64,000 nucleotides of DNA from Pegoplata infirma (lineage: Eukaryota; Arthropoda; Insecta; Diptera; Anthomyiidae), in NCBI GenBank assembly GCA_963921195.1, contig OY992536.1, forward strand, positions 320,743,038 through 320,807,037, given 5' to 3'. The translations under genes were made by a program, and so were the position numbers. Below the pieces are notes generated by a model. The model made no database searches and was not told where the DNA came from. It worked only from the letters and a program-made list of their open reading frames with translations. Numbering within the stretch: position 1 is the stretch's first letter; each line of letters begins with the position of its first letter. Positions 1 to 10,888 of this stretch are shown in pieces.

Positions 1-1625
1 AAACAAACCAATTATTAGTCACCACTACAAACATAGACACATTATGCAAATGCAGTACAGAAATGTGTATATGAGAGTATCTAACTTTATTCTCTTGCTA
101 CGTATTGTAGAGAGCAGACAGACAATACACTCATAAAATGCTTAAGGTAACATTAAGTGAAACTGACTTTTTATTATTTTTCTTTAAAACTAATTTTTCA
201 TTAATGCATTTGTCAAGGTAGAGTAAATATTTTTGTTCACTATATTAATTAATTTACAAAAAAAAATAAAAATTCAATTAAACTAAATTTTACCTACAAC
301 ATTCTATGAGTGTATTATTGTCTGTCTGCCCTCTACAATACGTAGCAAGAGAATAAAGTTAAATACTCTCAAAGTTGTACAGCATTTGTTTAATGTGTCT
401 ATGTAGTGGTGACTCATAATTGGTTTGTTTACATTTTCTGAATTTCAATTGTGATTTCTGAATTTCAATTGTGATTTCTGAATTTCAATTGGTCTTTTCT
501 GAATTTCAATTATGATTTCTGAATTTCAATTGGGCTTTTCTGAATTTCAATTGTGATTTTCTGAATTTCAATTGGGCTTTTCTGAATTTCAATTGTGATT
601 TTCTGAATTTCAATTGTGATTTTCTGAATTTCAATTGTGCTTTTCTGAATTTCAATTGTGCTTTTCTGAATTTCAATTGGGCTTTTCTGAATTTCAATTG
701 TGATTTTCTGAATTTCAATTGTGATTTTCTGAATTTCAATTGGGCTTTTCTGAATTTCAATTACGATTTCTGAATTTCAATTGGTCTTTTCTGAATTTCA
801 ATTGGGCTTTTCTGAATTTCAATTGTGCTTTTCTGAATTTCAATTGTGCTTTTCTGAATTTCAATTGGGCTTTTCTGAATTTCAATTACGATTTCTGAAT
901 TTCAATTGGGCTTTTCTGAATTTCAATTGTGATTTTCTGAATTTCAATTGGGCTTTTCTGAATTTCAATTGTGATTTTCTGAATTTCAATTGGGCTATTC
1001 TGAATTTCAATTGTGATTTTCTGAATTTCAATTGTGCTTTTCTGAATTTCAATTGTGATTTTCTGAATTTCAATTGTGATTTTCTGAATTTCAATTGTGC
1101 TTTTCTGAATTTCAATTGTGCTTTTCTGAATTTCAATTGGGCTTTTCTGAATTTCAATTGTGCTTTTCTGAATTTCAATTGGGCTTTTCTGAATTTCAAT
1201 TGTGATTTTCTGAATTTCAATTGTGATTTTCTGAATTTCAATTGGGCTTTTCTGAATTTCAATTACGATTTCTGAATTTCAATTACGATTTCTGAATTTC
1301 AATTATGCTTTTCTGAATTTCAATTGGACATTTCTGAATTTCAATTGTGCTTTTCTGAATTTCAATTGGGCTTTTCTGAATTTCAATTACGATTTCTGAA
1401 TTTCAATTGTGCTTTTCTGAATTTCAATTGTGCTTTTCTGAATTTCAATTGGGGTTTTCTGAATTTCAATTGTGCTTTTCTGAATTTCAATTGGGCTTTT
1501 CTGAATTTCAATTATGATTTCTGAATTTCAATTGGGCTATTCTGAATTTCAATTGGGATTTCTGAATTTCAATTGTGATTTCTGAATTACAATTGATCTT
1601 TTCTGAATTTCAATTGGAAAAGGTG
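1..1625. mobile_element. Foldback-like element, copy 1 (right part; left arm lies outside the window)
   Basis: Bases 1-430 are a unique core and 430-1615 an array of 21-bp repeats. The terminus is GGAAAAGGTG at 1616-1625, followed by TA. The core is the reverse complement of the core of the complete copy at 8806-12040, without the MITE that interrupts that one at 10368-10836. The core itself has inverted ends: the stretch with TAGAGAGCAGACAGACAATA near 110 recurs inverted near 325. No coding capacity is seen. By comparison with copy 2 this is a non-autonomous element ending in CACCTTTTCC/GGAAAAGGTG with a TA duplication. Confidence 0.85.
430..1615. repeat. 21-bp tandem array (TTTTCTGAATTTCAATTGTGC type), about 57 units
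   Basis: The unit is built on CTGAATTTCAATTG plus a 6-8 base spacer (TGATTT, GGCTTT, TGCTTT, ACGATT). Most units are 21 bp and a minority are 20 bp (the ACGATTT variants). Because 21 is seven codons and the unit has no stop in several frames, long heptapeptide-repeat frames arise on both strands. They are not genes. The last unit carries the variant GAATTACAATTGATC just before the terminus, as in the right arm of copy 2. Confidence 0.95.
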
Positions 1626-1627
1626 TA

Positions 1628-1866
1628 GAATTGCCAGGGTTGCCACTCAATTGTGGGATGTCTTTTTAAAGGACAAAATCAGCTGCAGTTACACAGCAAA
1701 AACTATTCCAACGATTTTGATGAATTTTTTTTTGATTACAATGGCCATTTTGAAAAATTTTTGTTAATTTTATGTTAATTTTATGCTATTGTAAATTTAA
1801 AAATTTTCATTCATTAGAAACATAATTAAGTCAAAATTTCCAAAAAATCGCCATGTTAAAAACTAT
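1628..1866. mobile_element. Hairpin element B, left part
   Basis: This segment (GCCAGGGTTGCCACTCAATT..., AAATCAGCTGCAGTTACACA) pairs in inverted orientation with 7828-7960 (CAACTGCAGCCAATTTTGTC, GACAACCCTGGAAATTCC). A third, uninterrupted relative lies at 53340-53800. The two parts are separated by the CCCGAG-ended element 1867-7827, so B was once a single hairpin element of roughly 450 bp. Confidence 0.7.
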
Positions 1867-1956
1867 CCCGAGTAAAAAAGTTTATATATAATTATATGAA
1901 ATTGTAAGATTTTTCAAAAAATTGGATAAAATTATATAAAATTATATATAATTATT

Positions 1957-2950
1957 AGAGTTCGTTTGGGGTGGTTCCAAAGCATCTGAAACGCGGATTT
2001 TGAGCTGATTTTTCTGCAGAGTAAAAACGGCTTAATATATTGCAAATCTGATTTCAACAGTCGATTCTACAGCAAAAATTAATACAATTGCAGTTTTTTG
2101 AACTCTTAAAGAATGTTCCAATAACCTACAGCAGGGAGCGGAAAAATCGATTTTTTTTAAAAAAATTTTAATTATTTTTTTAATCATGCACGATGAAGAG
2201 GCAGTTTTTACTAAGAAAATTGGTACAGAGAGCATCTTTCTATCACAACCCATTAAAAAGTTACAAGGCTTTAAAGTTTTTTTTCTAATGGCAATATTAT
2301 TAAACACTGACCGAAATTTGAAAATTTGTTGGATGGGTCAGCGGTCTGGACACTCGTTGTCGATTTTCCTCTCAATGCTGATTCCAAATCTGGTTTCCAA
2401 TATGTTCCGCAACGTCAGGTTTTTGAGATATTTGAGGTCAAAGTTCACAAAAAACGCATTATTGAGAGCATTTTTTTGTGATGTTTTTGGATGATATTCT
2501 GGGATCATAAAACCTGTTTTCGATTAACATTTCGATGCTGATTCTTAATCTAGTTTTCAAATTTTTCTATCACGTCATATTTTCGAGAAAATTGAGGTCA
2601 AAGTTCTCAAAAAACGTGTTTTTGTCCATTTTTGAGAGCTTATAACTTTTTAACGGGTTGTGATGGAACGGAAAATTTGGTATCATTTTGTTAAGCTGAA
2701 AATGCCCTTTAATTCTGCATATTTAAAAAATTAATTTAAAAAGAAAATTGAAAAACCTTATATTTCCGCCCCCTGTGGTGGGTTTTTGGAATTTTTTTAA
2801 GAGTTTGAAAACGAACATTGTATTATTTTTTGATGTAGAATTGATTGGTGAAATCAGATTTGCGATATATTCAGCCGTTTTTGCTCTGCAGAAAAATCAG
2901 CTCAAAATTCGCATTTTTAGATGCATTGAACTACCCCAATGAGCGAATTT
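1957..2950. mobile_element. Inverted-repeat element C, about 1 kb
   Basis: The left arm (TTTGGGGTGGTTCCAAAGCA at about 1966, then GAGCTGATTTTTCTGCAGAG) matches the reverse complement of 2860-2948 (CTCTGCAGAAAAATCAGCTC ... GAACTACCCCAATGAGCG). The arms are about 75 bp. The interior has diverged internal repeats, such as GAGGTCAAAGTTC at about 2435 and 2597. No coding frame is convincing. The exact ends and the target duplication are uncertain. Confidence 0.55.
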
Positions 2951-3305
2951 TTTTTCCAAAAAAATACCGCCATTCTTTTTAGTTCCCCTAAATCCTTCAA
3001 AAAAACGATGATACCCGCAGATAAAATTTTCAAAATTAACTCTAAGAACACAGTGCAACACCCAAAATCGGAATGGGATGAAACCAAAAGCAAATTAAAG
3101 TTGACGTATTCCATAACAATACCCTCAAGGCTTTTTTCTTGTTCAGAACTAGATTTTTTTTTACACGCATTTGAAGTTAGTTAAATTTTATTATAATTTT
3201 AATAATAAATGCTTGAAAACTGTATTAGTGGCGTATGATTAATATTGTAATTGCCTTTAAATAACAATCATACGCAACGGTGTCCAGTGGTTTATTTTAA
3301 TAATT

Positions 3306-4145
3306 GCACTGCGGAACACTAAAAAATAAACAAGAGTTACGACCATCATTTCTATATATTTCGGACATGCTGATTCGAATGGCGTACTCCGTTTTTCGAT
3401 GTATGGTACAGTTTTCTTGTAAAATGTCATTAAAGATTGGCTGATTTTCAGCTGCTTTTTTAACAAAAAAAAAAATCCAAAGCTAATGATTTTTAAATTT
3501 TATGGCATGAAAAACAAAGATATAACTTGTAGCAATATTTCTAATATAAATTTGATTTAAAGCTTTTCATCTTAAGCCCTTAAATTCGGGGATTTCTTCA
3601 TTTTTTTAAGTTTTCGCGAAATTAACCGCTAAATTGGTCTCTGATAAAAAACTTGCATTTTGTGGATCATTAAGGCGTCCATGACACTACGAATAGTGGA
3701 CAAAAAACATCTATATTATATGGACCATCATGATGAAAATCGCGAAAAAACGTTTTTTTGTATATGGCAGCATCACTTTTGGAGATGATTTGAGGCTTCA
3801 TCTTTTAGTATATAATGTGGGAACATTAAACAATGAACTGACCCAAAATTTGTCCAAAAAAGTTTTCATTTGCAAAAGTTATCTTAAGAAAAACTATTAT
3901 TTCAGTGTTTGCGATACAATAATTATAGTTTTTGTTAAGACAACTTTTGCAAATGAAAACTTTGTTGGACAAATTTTGGATCAGTTGGCTGAAAATCAGC
4001 CAATCTTTAATGACATTTTACAAGAAAACTGTACCATACATCGAAAAACGGAGTACGCCATTCGATTCAGCATGTCCGAAATATATTGAAATGATGGTCG
4101 TACCTCTTGTTTTCTAAAATAGTGGTTAGTTTTGTCACGCAGTGT
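3306..4145. mobile_element. Foldback element D (CACTGCG ends)
   Basis: Arms of about 160 bp: 3307-3470 (CACTGCGGAACACTA ..., ATTTCGGACATGCTGATTCG) is nearly the exact reverse complement of 3975-4145, which ends GTCACGCAGTG. The middle has a second inverted pair near 3848-3890 and 3935-3975 (TTTTCATTTGCAAAAGTTAT and its complement). It is flanked on each side by a copy of about 50 bp containing AACAATCATACGCAACGGTG. That is far longer than a normal transposition duplication, so local duplication or recombination is likely. Confidence 0.6.
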
Positions 4146-4181
4146 TGTCTTTAAATAACAATCATACGCAACGGTGTACAC

Positions 4182-6272
4182 TAGAGTGGCCATAGTAGAA
4201 ATTTTTTTGAAAAGTTAAATTTTTCGCACTGAAAAATGTGAGGTTGGGGATAAAAATACTTATGTATATTTAAAATTTTTTTTTTTTTTGTTCCGAGTAC
4301 CTCCGGGTTGAGCCTAAAGTTTGAAAAACGGATTACAAGGGGAAAATATGGCTTTTTTTTCATTTTCTCAATTTTTTTGATATTTTAAGTACAGTTTGAA
4401 TTCAAATGGTCACTGAATTTTGATTAAGAGTTAATTGTCTATCAAATAAGGTGTTAAAAATTAAAATCGGTTGAAAATTAGCCGAGTTATGACAACTTCC
4501 CCCGGCAACTAACGTGTGGCAAACCACCTGATCAAGGAATTCGAGCCCCATTTTTGAAATTTATTGAAATTATCTACTGTAATTAATTTTTTTTATTCCT
4601 CAAGTTCCAATGTACTAAGAAGATACATATTTTTCATATTGCGTTTTGCTAACTTGTTTTAAATAAATGCTAAAGTGGTCTGAATTTTTCAACACTATTT
4701 TCAAATCTCCAATTTTAAATTTTTATTTTTTTTGTTAAAGAAATTTAAAAAAATCGGCTATTGGAGTTTAGGGATTTGTTAAGCACATATAAAGGAATAA
4801 AAACCCTAAAAATTGTAGGGTTTGCTGTTTTCATTTGGCTATTACAGTGATGTAATTTCGGCGGATTTCGGGAAAGTAGTGATTTTTGGCCCTTTTTTAG
4901 CTTTTATTTATTTTTTTTTTAGTTTTTTTTTACAAACTTGATATGTTTTGGACCGACTTTATCAACAAGAGATAGAATAATTCAATTCGCAAATTTAGGG
5001 CAAAAATGGGAAATTAAAAATTGCCCCAACTAAAGGTCAAAGGTCAAATTTTAGAAGATTTTAAATTTTTAAACATTAACAGATTTTCTGAGTGGAAATA
5101 TATGAAACTACTTCATGTCATTTTAAAAGGTCTTTACATATGTCTTTTTATTTAAATTCAGAATATTAACCCTTTAGTGATGGTGGGGCCTATTCGACCC
5201 TTTGAACAAAATACACTTACATTATCTCCATTAAATTAAAAAAATTATAGGCCCCGACAGCACTTAAGGGTTAAATTTCTAAATTTTAATTATTTGACAT
5301 TTAGTTTAGACCAATTAAAATAACATCAATTAGATTCAGTAAAATCCACCCAGCAGATCTGTAAATGTTTAAAAAATCAAAATTTTCTAAAATTTTACCT
5401 TTGACCCTTAACAGGGGCAATTTTTTATATCTCAATTTCGCCCTAATTTTGCGAATTGAAGTATTCTATCTCGTGTTGATATAATTCGGTCCAAAACATA
5501 TCAAGTTTGTAAAAAAAAAACAAAAAAAATAAATAAAAGCTAAAAAAAGGGCCAAAAATCACTACTTTCCCGAAATCTGCCGAAATTACATCACTGTAAT
5601 AGCCAAATGAAAACAGCAAACCCTACAATTTTTGGGGTTTTTATTCCTTTATATGTGCTTAACAAATCCCTAAACTCCAATAGCCGATTTTTTTAAATTT
5701 CTTTAACAAAAAAAATAAAAATTTAAAATTTTAGATTTGAAAATAGTGTTGAAAAATTCAGACCACTTTAGCATTTATTTAAAACAAGTTAGCAAAACGC
5801 AATATGAAAAATATGTATCTTCTTAGTACATTGGAACTTGAGGAATAAAAAAAATTAATTACAGTAGATAATTTCAATAAATTTCAAAAATGGGGCTCGA
5901 ATTCCTTGATCAGGTGGTTTGCCACACGTTAGTTGCCGGGGGAAGTTGTCATAACTCAGCTAATTTTCAACCGATTTTAATTTTTAACACCTTATTTGAT
6001 AGACAATTAACTCTTAATCAAAATTCAGTAACCATTTGAATTCAAACTATACTTAAAATATCAAAAAAATTGAGAAAATGAAAAAAAAGTCATATTTTTC
6101 CCTTATAATCCGTTTTTCAAACTTTAGGCTCAACCCGGAGGTACTCGGAACAAAAAAAAAAATTTTTTTAAATATGCATAATTATTTTTATCCCCAACCT
6201 CACATTTTTCAGTGCGAACACTTATGGATTTAACATTTTTTAATTTTTCTACATAACGCTATGGCCAGTCTA
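4182..6272. mobile_element. hAT-type 2.1-kb hairpin element with 8-bp target duplication
   Basis: The ends are TAGAGTGGCCATA (4182) and TATGGCCAGTCTA (6272). Exact 8-bp duplications GTGTACAC flank it at 4174-4181 and 6273-6280, fitting the nTnnnnAn pattern known for Ac-type hAT insertions and the YARNG end rule. The two arms of about 1 kb are nearly identical inverted copies (for example TGATCAGGTGGTTTGCCACA at 5908 against its complement at 4515), with a short spacer near 5165-5275. It has no coding capacity. Transcription through it would give a long perfect hairpin RNA. Confidence 0.85.
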
Positions 6273-6279
6273 GTGTACA

Positions 6280-7170
6280 CCCGAGTAAAAATAATTTAAT
6301 ATGATCTTATATACTTTTATATAGTCATATTATTTCATATATGATCATGTGTGACACTATGTATTGCAAGATAAATTTATATAATAAATTTTGATGTGGG
6401 ATTTTTTTAAGATATCGCCATACATAACTATATGTTGTAACATCTGGTCCCATGCATCATTCCAAATGTTTATATAAAACTGTATATGCCTCCATTATTT
6501 TTTAATTTGTTTAAGTGTTTTCCAAGAACATATTTTTATCGCAAATATTTTCAAAGTGTTTTATATAAAATTTCATATGACTTCATATTTTTTTATTTTT
6601 CTAAGATTTTTCCAAGCACCACTTTTTTATCACGAATATTTTCTAAGTGTTTTATATAAAATTTTATATGACTCCATCTTTTAAATTTTTTCTAAGTTTT
6701 TTTCAAGGAACATTTTTTTTATCGCAAATATTTTCTAAGTGTTTTATATAAAATTTTATATGACTCCATTTTTTAAAATTTTTCTAAGTTTTTCCAAGGA
6801 CAAATTTTTTTGAAAATATTTTCTAAGTGTTTTATATAAAATTTAACATGACTCCATTTTTTGAAATTTTTCTAAGTTTTTTTCAAGAACAACTTATTTT
6901 TATTATTTTAATTTTTCAACTTTTTATTAAAAAATAAAAAAAACATCCGATTTATAAAATTGTATTAATTTTAATATAATTGGATATAATTTTATATCAT
7001 TGGATTAGACCAAAACTCGTATCAAAGTCGATATAAAGTTATATAAACTGATATTATTAGATAATATTCGATCAAATCTTATGAAACCATTTTTCGTATA
7101 AGATTATATCACAATAGACACGAATCCATATTAAATTATATATTGTGTCATATCATTTTTTTTACTCGGG
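6280..7170. mobile_element. CCCGAG-ended AT-rich element 2 with CA duplication
   Basis: It runs from CCCGAGTAAAAATAAT (6280) to TTTTTTTACTCGGG (7170), with CA on each side (6278-6279, 7171-7172). An empty relative at 3276-3305 reads GGTGTCCAGTGGTTTATTTT with a single CA. The interior has tandem units near 6540-6880 (TTTTATATAAAATTTTATATGACTCC type, period about 90 bp). Its right third matches 27205-27477. Confidence 0.8.
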
Positions 7171-7827
7171 CAGTGTTTTATTTTAATAATTTGGCTATTC
7201 AGTAAATAGGTACTGGACCGATTGCAGCAAAATTCATACCAGTCATAGCTGAAGTAATTTTGAGCTTAAGTTTGGAAGCTGGACCCTACATGTCCAATAA
7301 GGGCACCACCAAGGGCCCTTAAAGTAGGACATGTTTAGTACACAAAAACTTTAAATGCTTTAAAATCACCAACTTTAAATGCGTGTAAAATAAAATCTAG
7401 CTTTGACCTTAAAAAGGCCTTTAGGGTTTTGTTATGGAAAACGTCAGCTTTCATTTACTTTTGGTTTCATCCCATTCCGATTCCGAAAGTTCGATTTTGT
7501 ATCACTGTGTAATTATATCCAGGATTTGGTGGATATAATTATATAAAAATATATCAAATTATATATAATTCAATAAAATTTTATGAAATTTGATATAATT
7601 TTATCCAATTAGATACAATTTGATATAATTTTATATAATTATATCCACCAAATCCTGGATATAATTATATATAATTTTATCAAATTATATATAATTTTAT
7701 ATAATTTTATCCAACTTTTTGAGTAATTTAACCTTTTTATATAATTTTATGTAATTAAATATAATTTGATATAGTTTTTTATCAAATTATAGGTATATAA
7801 TTATATAAAAAAACTTTTTTACTCGGG

Positions 7828-8040
7828 TAGAGAATTTAATAATCTACGATTCAAAAAAATTTCATCAAAATCGTTTCAGTACAACTGCAGCCAATTTTGT
7901 CCTTTAAAAGAGAAATCCACAAATGAATGACAACCCTGGAAATTCCAATTGCCCGGCTTTCGTGCTATAAATAAAAAAAATCACATTTGGCAAAAAATAA
8001 AAAAATATTGCGTATTTATTTTTTTTATAGCTGTTTTAAA
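7828..8040. mobile_element. Hairpin element B, right part
   Basis: It continues B after the CCCGAG insertion: TAGAGAATTTAATAATCTAC, then TACAACTGCAGCCAATTTTG, then a tail with TATTGCGTATTTATT. The same order occurs, in reverse, at 53340-53760 without the insertion. Confidence 0.65.
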
Positions 8041-8718
8041 ATTGTTATCAATAAAGCTGTTTTTTTTAGTTTAAACCCCCCTTAATTTAAAATCCCGCAT
8101 TTCAATGATTGTGTTTGTGAGTGTTGGTGTAAAAACTGGTGTTTTCACATTATATGTGTGCCGCCCCTTTAATCCTCACTGCTTTTTTTTAGTTGTTTTC
8201 CAAGCAGCCGTTTTCAACAAAACTGTTTTCTCATCTACAACTTGCCTTTTGCTGTCATCATTTATCAAATTTAATTACTCGACTATAAGTAGTTTGAGTA
8301 AGTAGTACGACAAGTACCACGATGAACATTTATAAAATACAAGTTGTACGTACTCATGTTAAACGCTGCTTGCTGCATGTTGTCATTGTGGTTATATGGC
8401 GCGGAAGATGTTTTAATATGTCGTTCCATCCGTTATATTCTGTTCTGTCTGTCCGTTTGTCGTTTATTCTTGTTTTATGTTGGTTTTGTACAAGTTCTTA
8501 ATCTTTTTGGTTACTTGCAGATGACTAAAGTTCATGGTTTTGTTTTGTGTTATAGCTTGATTTTATATATTTGTTTTTGTTGGATGGTTTTTATAATGGC
8601 TTAAAGATGAGTTCACCTTGTATGTGATTTAATTGAATTCACTTTGAATTAGTAACAAAATATGTAAAATATAAAAGGTAGCGATAAATTAAATTAACAC
8701 AATGGTAGAGAGAAATGA
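8041..8718. other. No gene recognised
   Basis: AT-rich sequence with ordinary complexity and short chance frames only. No element ends, RNA motif or conserved protein is visible. Confidence 0.5.
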
Positions 8719-8815
8719 CAATAGAGTAGACTTATGCTTAATCGTTCAATTGAGTGTGCTCTCATTCTCGTTCATTTCAGATAAAAGACCTAGTTTGTTC
8801 ATCTACACCTTTTCC

Positions 8816-9976
8816 AATTGAAATTCAGAAAATATCAATTGTAATTCAGAAATCCCAATTGAAATTCAGAAAAGCACAATTGAAATTCAGAAATCATAAT
8901 TGAAATTCAGAAAAGCCTAATTGAAATTCAGAAATCACAATTGAAATTCAGAAAAACCCAATTGAAATTCAGAAATCACAATTGAAATTCAGAAAAGCCC
9001 AATTGAAATTCAGAAATCACAATTGAAATTCAGAAAAGCCCAATTGAAATTCAGAAAAGATCAATTGAAATTCAGAAAAGCACAATTGAAATTCAGAAAA
9101 GCCCAATTGAAATTCAGAAAAGCACAATTGAAATTCAGAAAATCACAATTGAAATTCAGAAAAGCCCAATTGAAATTCAGAAATCGTAATTGAAATTCAG
9201 AAAAGCACAATTGAAATTCAGAAAAGCACAATTGAAATTCAGAAAAGCACAATTGAAATTCAGAAAAGCACAATTGAAATTCAGAAAATCGCAATTGAAA
9301 TTCAGAAAAGCCCAATTGAAATTCAGAAATCGTAATTGAAATTCAGAAAAGCCCAATTGAAATTCAGAAAATCACAATTGAAATTCAGAAAATCACAATT
9401 GAAATTCAGAAAAGCCCAATTGAAATTCAGAAAAGCACAATTGAAATTCAGAAAATCACAATTGAAATTCAGAAAAGCACAATTGAAATTCAGAAAATCA
9501 CAATTGAAATTCAGAAAATCACAATTGAAATTCAGAAAAGCCCAATTGAAATTCAGAAATCGTAATTGAAATTCAGAAAAGCCCAATTGAAATTCAGAAA
9601 ATCACAATTGAAATTCAGAAAATCACAATTGAAATTCAGAAAAGCCCAATTGAAATTCAGAAAAGCACAATTGAAATTCAGAAAATCCCAATTGAAATTC
9701 AGAAAAGCACAATTGAAATTCAGAAAAGCCCAATTGAAATTCAGAAAATCACAATTGAAATTCAGAAAAGCCCAATTGAAATTCAGAAATCGTAATTGAA
9801 ATTCAGAAAAGCCCAATTGAAATTCAGAAAAGCACAATTGAAATTCAGAAAAGCCCAATTGAAATTCAGAAAAGCACAATTGAAATTCAGAAAATCACAA
9901 TTGAAATTCAGAAATCACAATTGAAATTCAGAAAAGCCCAATTGAAATTCAGAAATCACAATTGAAATTCAGAAAA
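8816..9976. repeat. 21-bp tandem array, left arm of copy 2
   Basis: About 55 units of the GAAATTCAGAAAAGCCCAAT type, the complement of the unit in the right arm. The order of spacer variants partly mirrors the other arm: blocks with two TCAC spacers followed by GCCC recur. This indicates duplication of multi-unit blocks as well as single units. Confidence 0.95.
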
Positions 9977-10367
9977 TGTAAACAAACCAATTATGAGTCA
10001 CCACTACATATACACATTAAACAAATGCTGTACAACTATGAGAGTATTTAACTTTATTCTCTTGCTACGTATTGTAGAGAGCAGACAGACAATAATACAC
10101 TCATAGAATGTTGTAGGTAAAATTTAGTTTAACAGAATTTTTTATTATTTTTTGTAAATTAATTAATATAGTGAACAAAAATATTTACTCTACCTTGACA
10201 AATGCATTAATGAAAAATTAGTTTTAAAGAAAAATAATAAAAAGTCAGTTTCACTTGATGTTACCTTAAGCATTTCATGAGTGTATTGTCTGTCTGCTCT
10301 CTACAATACGTAGCAAGAGAATAAAGTTAGATACTCTCATATACACATTTCTGTACTGCATTTGCAT

Positions 10368-10836
10368 TAGAGATGGGCGCTGGTCACGTGATTTGCGTGA
10401 TTCACGTGAATCACGCGTGAATCACACGTGAGTGTGAGTGATTTTCATTTCAATCACGTGATTGTGAGGGAGTGTGAGTTGAAAAAAAATCTGAGTGAGT
10501 GATTAGTGAGTGAGTCATTTATTTTTTGCGTGAGTTTGCGTGATTAGATTTTTTGATTTGCCAATTTTTTTTTTTTTTCATTTTTTGTAAAAACATTTTT
10601 TTTTAGTTTTTTTTTGTAAGAAAATGTTATTGCGTGAGTAGATTTTGCGTGACTCACGCGTGAGCGTGATTGAATCTGGCGTGAGTCACGCGTGAATGTG
10701 ACTAAGTTTTTTATTACTCACGTGAATGTGAGTGAGCGTGAGTAAAAAAAAAACTTGCGTGAGTGATTAGTGAGTGATTCGATTATTTTTTGCGTGAGTG
10801 AGTGTGAGCCAAAATCCACTTACGCGCCCGTCTCTA
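10368..10836. mobile_element. hAT-type MITE rich in CACGTG, 8-bp duplication
   Basis: The ends are TAGAGATGGGCGC and GCGCCCGTCTCTA. ATTTGCAT is duplicated at 10360-10367 and 10837-10844, fitting nTnnnnAn. The empty site is bases 45-60 of this window, in the inverted core of Foldback-like copy 1, where CATTATGCAAATGCAG has a single ATGCAAAT. The interior of 469 bp is built of CACGTGA, GTGAGTG and CACGCGTGA motifs, with at least five perfect CACGTG palindromes. It is non-coding. Confidence 0.9.
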
Positions 10837-10888
10837 ATTTGCATAATGTGTCTATGTTTGTAGTGGTGACTAATAATTGGTTTGTTTA

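Larger units (their letters stand above)
3047..7505. mobile_element. Element A copy 1 (CACAGTG...CACTGTG ends), heavily nested
   Basis: The left end is CACAGTGCAACACCCAAAATC, followed by GGAATGGGATGAAACCAAAA. The right end is the inverted form finishing GTATCACTGTG near 7505. Terminal repeats are about 130 bp. A second copy in the opposite orientation is at 15656-18893. Its own sequence is 3047-3305 and 7173-7505. It is interrupted by element D, the hAT-type hairpin 4182-6272 and CCCGAG element 2. No transposase is recognisable. Confidence 0.65.
1867..7827. mobile_element. CCCGAG-ended AT-rich element 1, split by later insertions
   Basis: It starts CCCGAGTAAAAAAG at 1867 and ends CTTTTTTACTCGGG at 7827. 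Its own sequence is 1867-1956 plus about 7506-7827, rich in TATATAATTATAT repeats. The middle is occupied by elements C, A1, D, a hAT-type hairpin and a second CCCGAG element. It sits inside hairpin element B. The flanks read CTAT on the left and TAGAG on the right, so a 2-bp duplication is less clear here than in the other copies. Confidence 0.65.

Noticed and set aside
506..1524. Long open frames encoding heptapeptide repeats on both strands (also at 9061-9879 and 10988-11844)
   Set aside because: They arise only because the satellite unit is 21 bp and stop-free. They overlap on both strands and have no start context or family.
430..1615. CRISPR-like array of short repeats
   Set aside because: The spacers are a few recurring 6-8-base variants, the repeats are satellite units inside a transposon, and the DNA is eukaryotic.
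3730..4089. 119-residue frame in element D
   Set aside because: Its second half is the inverted arm of D, read also on the other strand in the left arm. No motif is recognisable.
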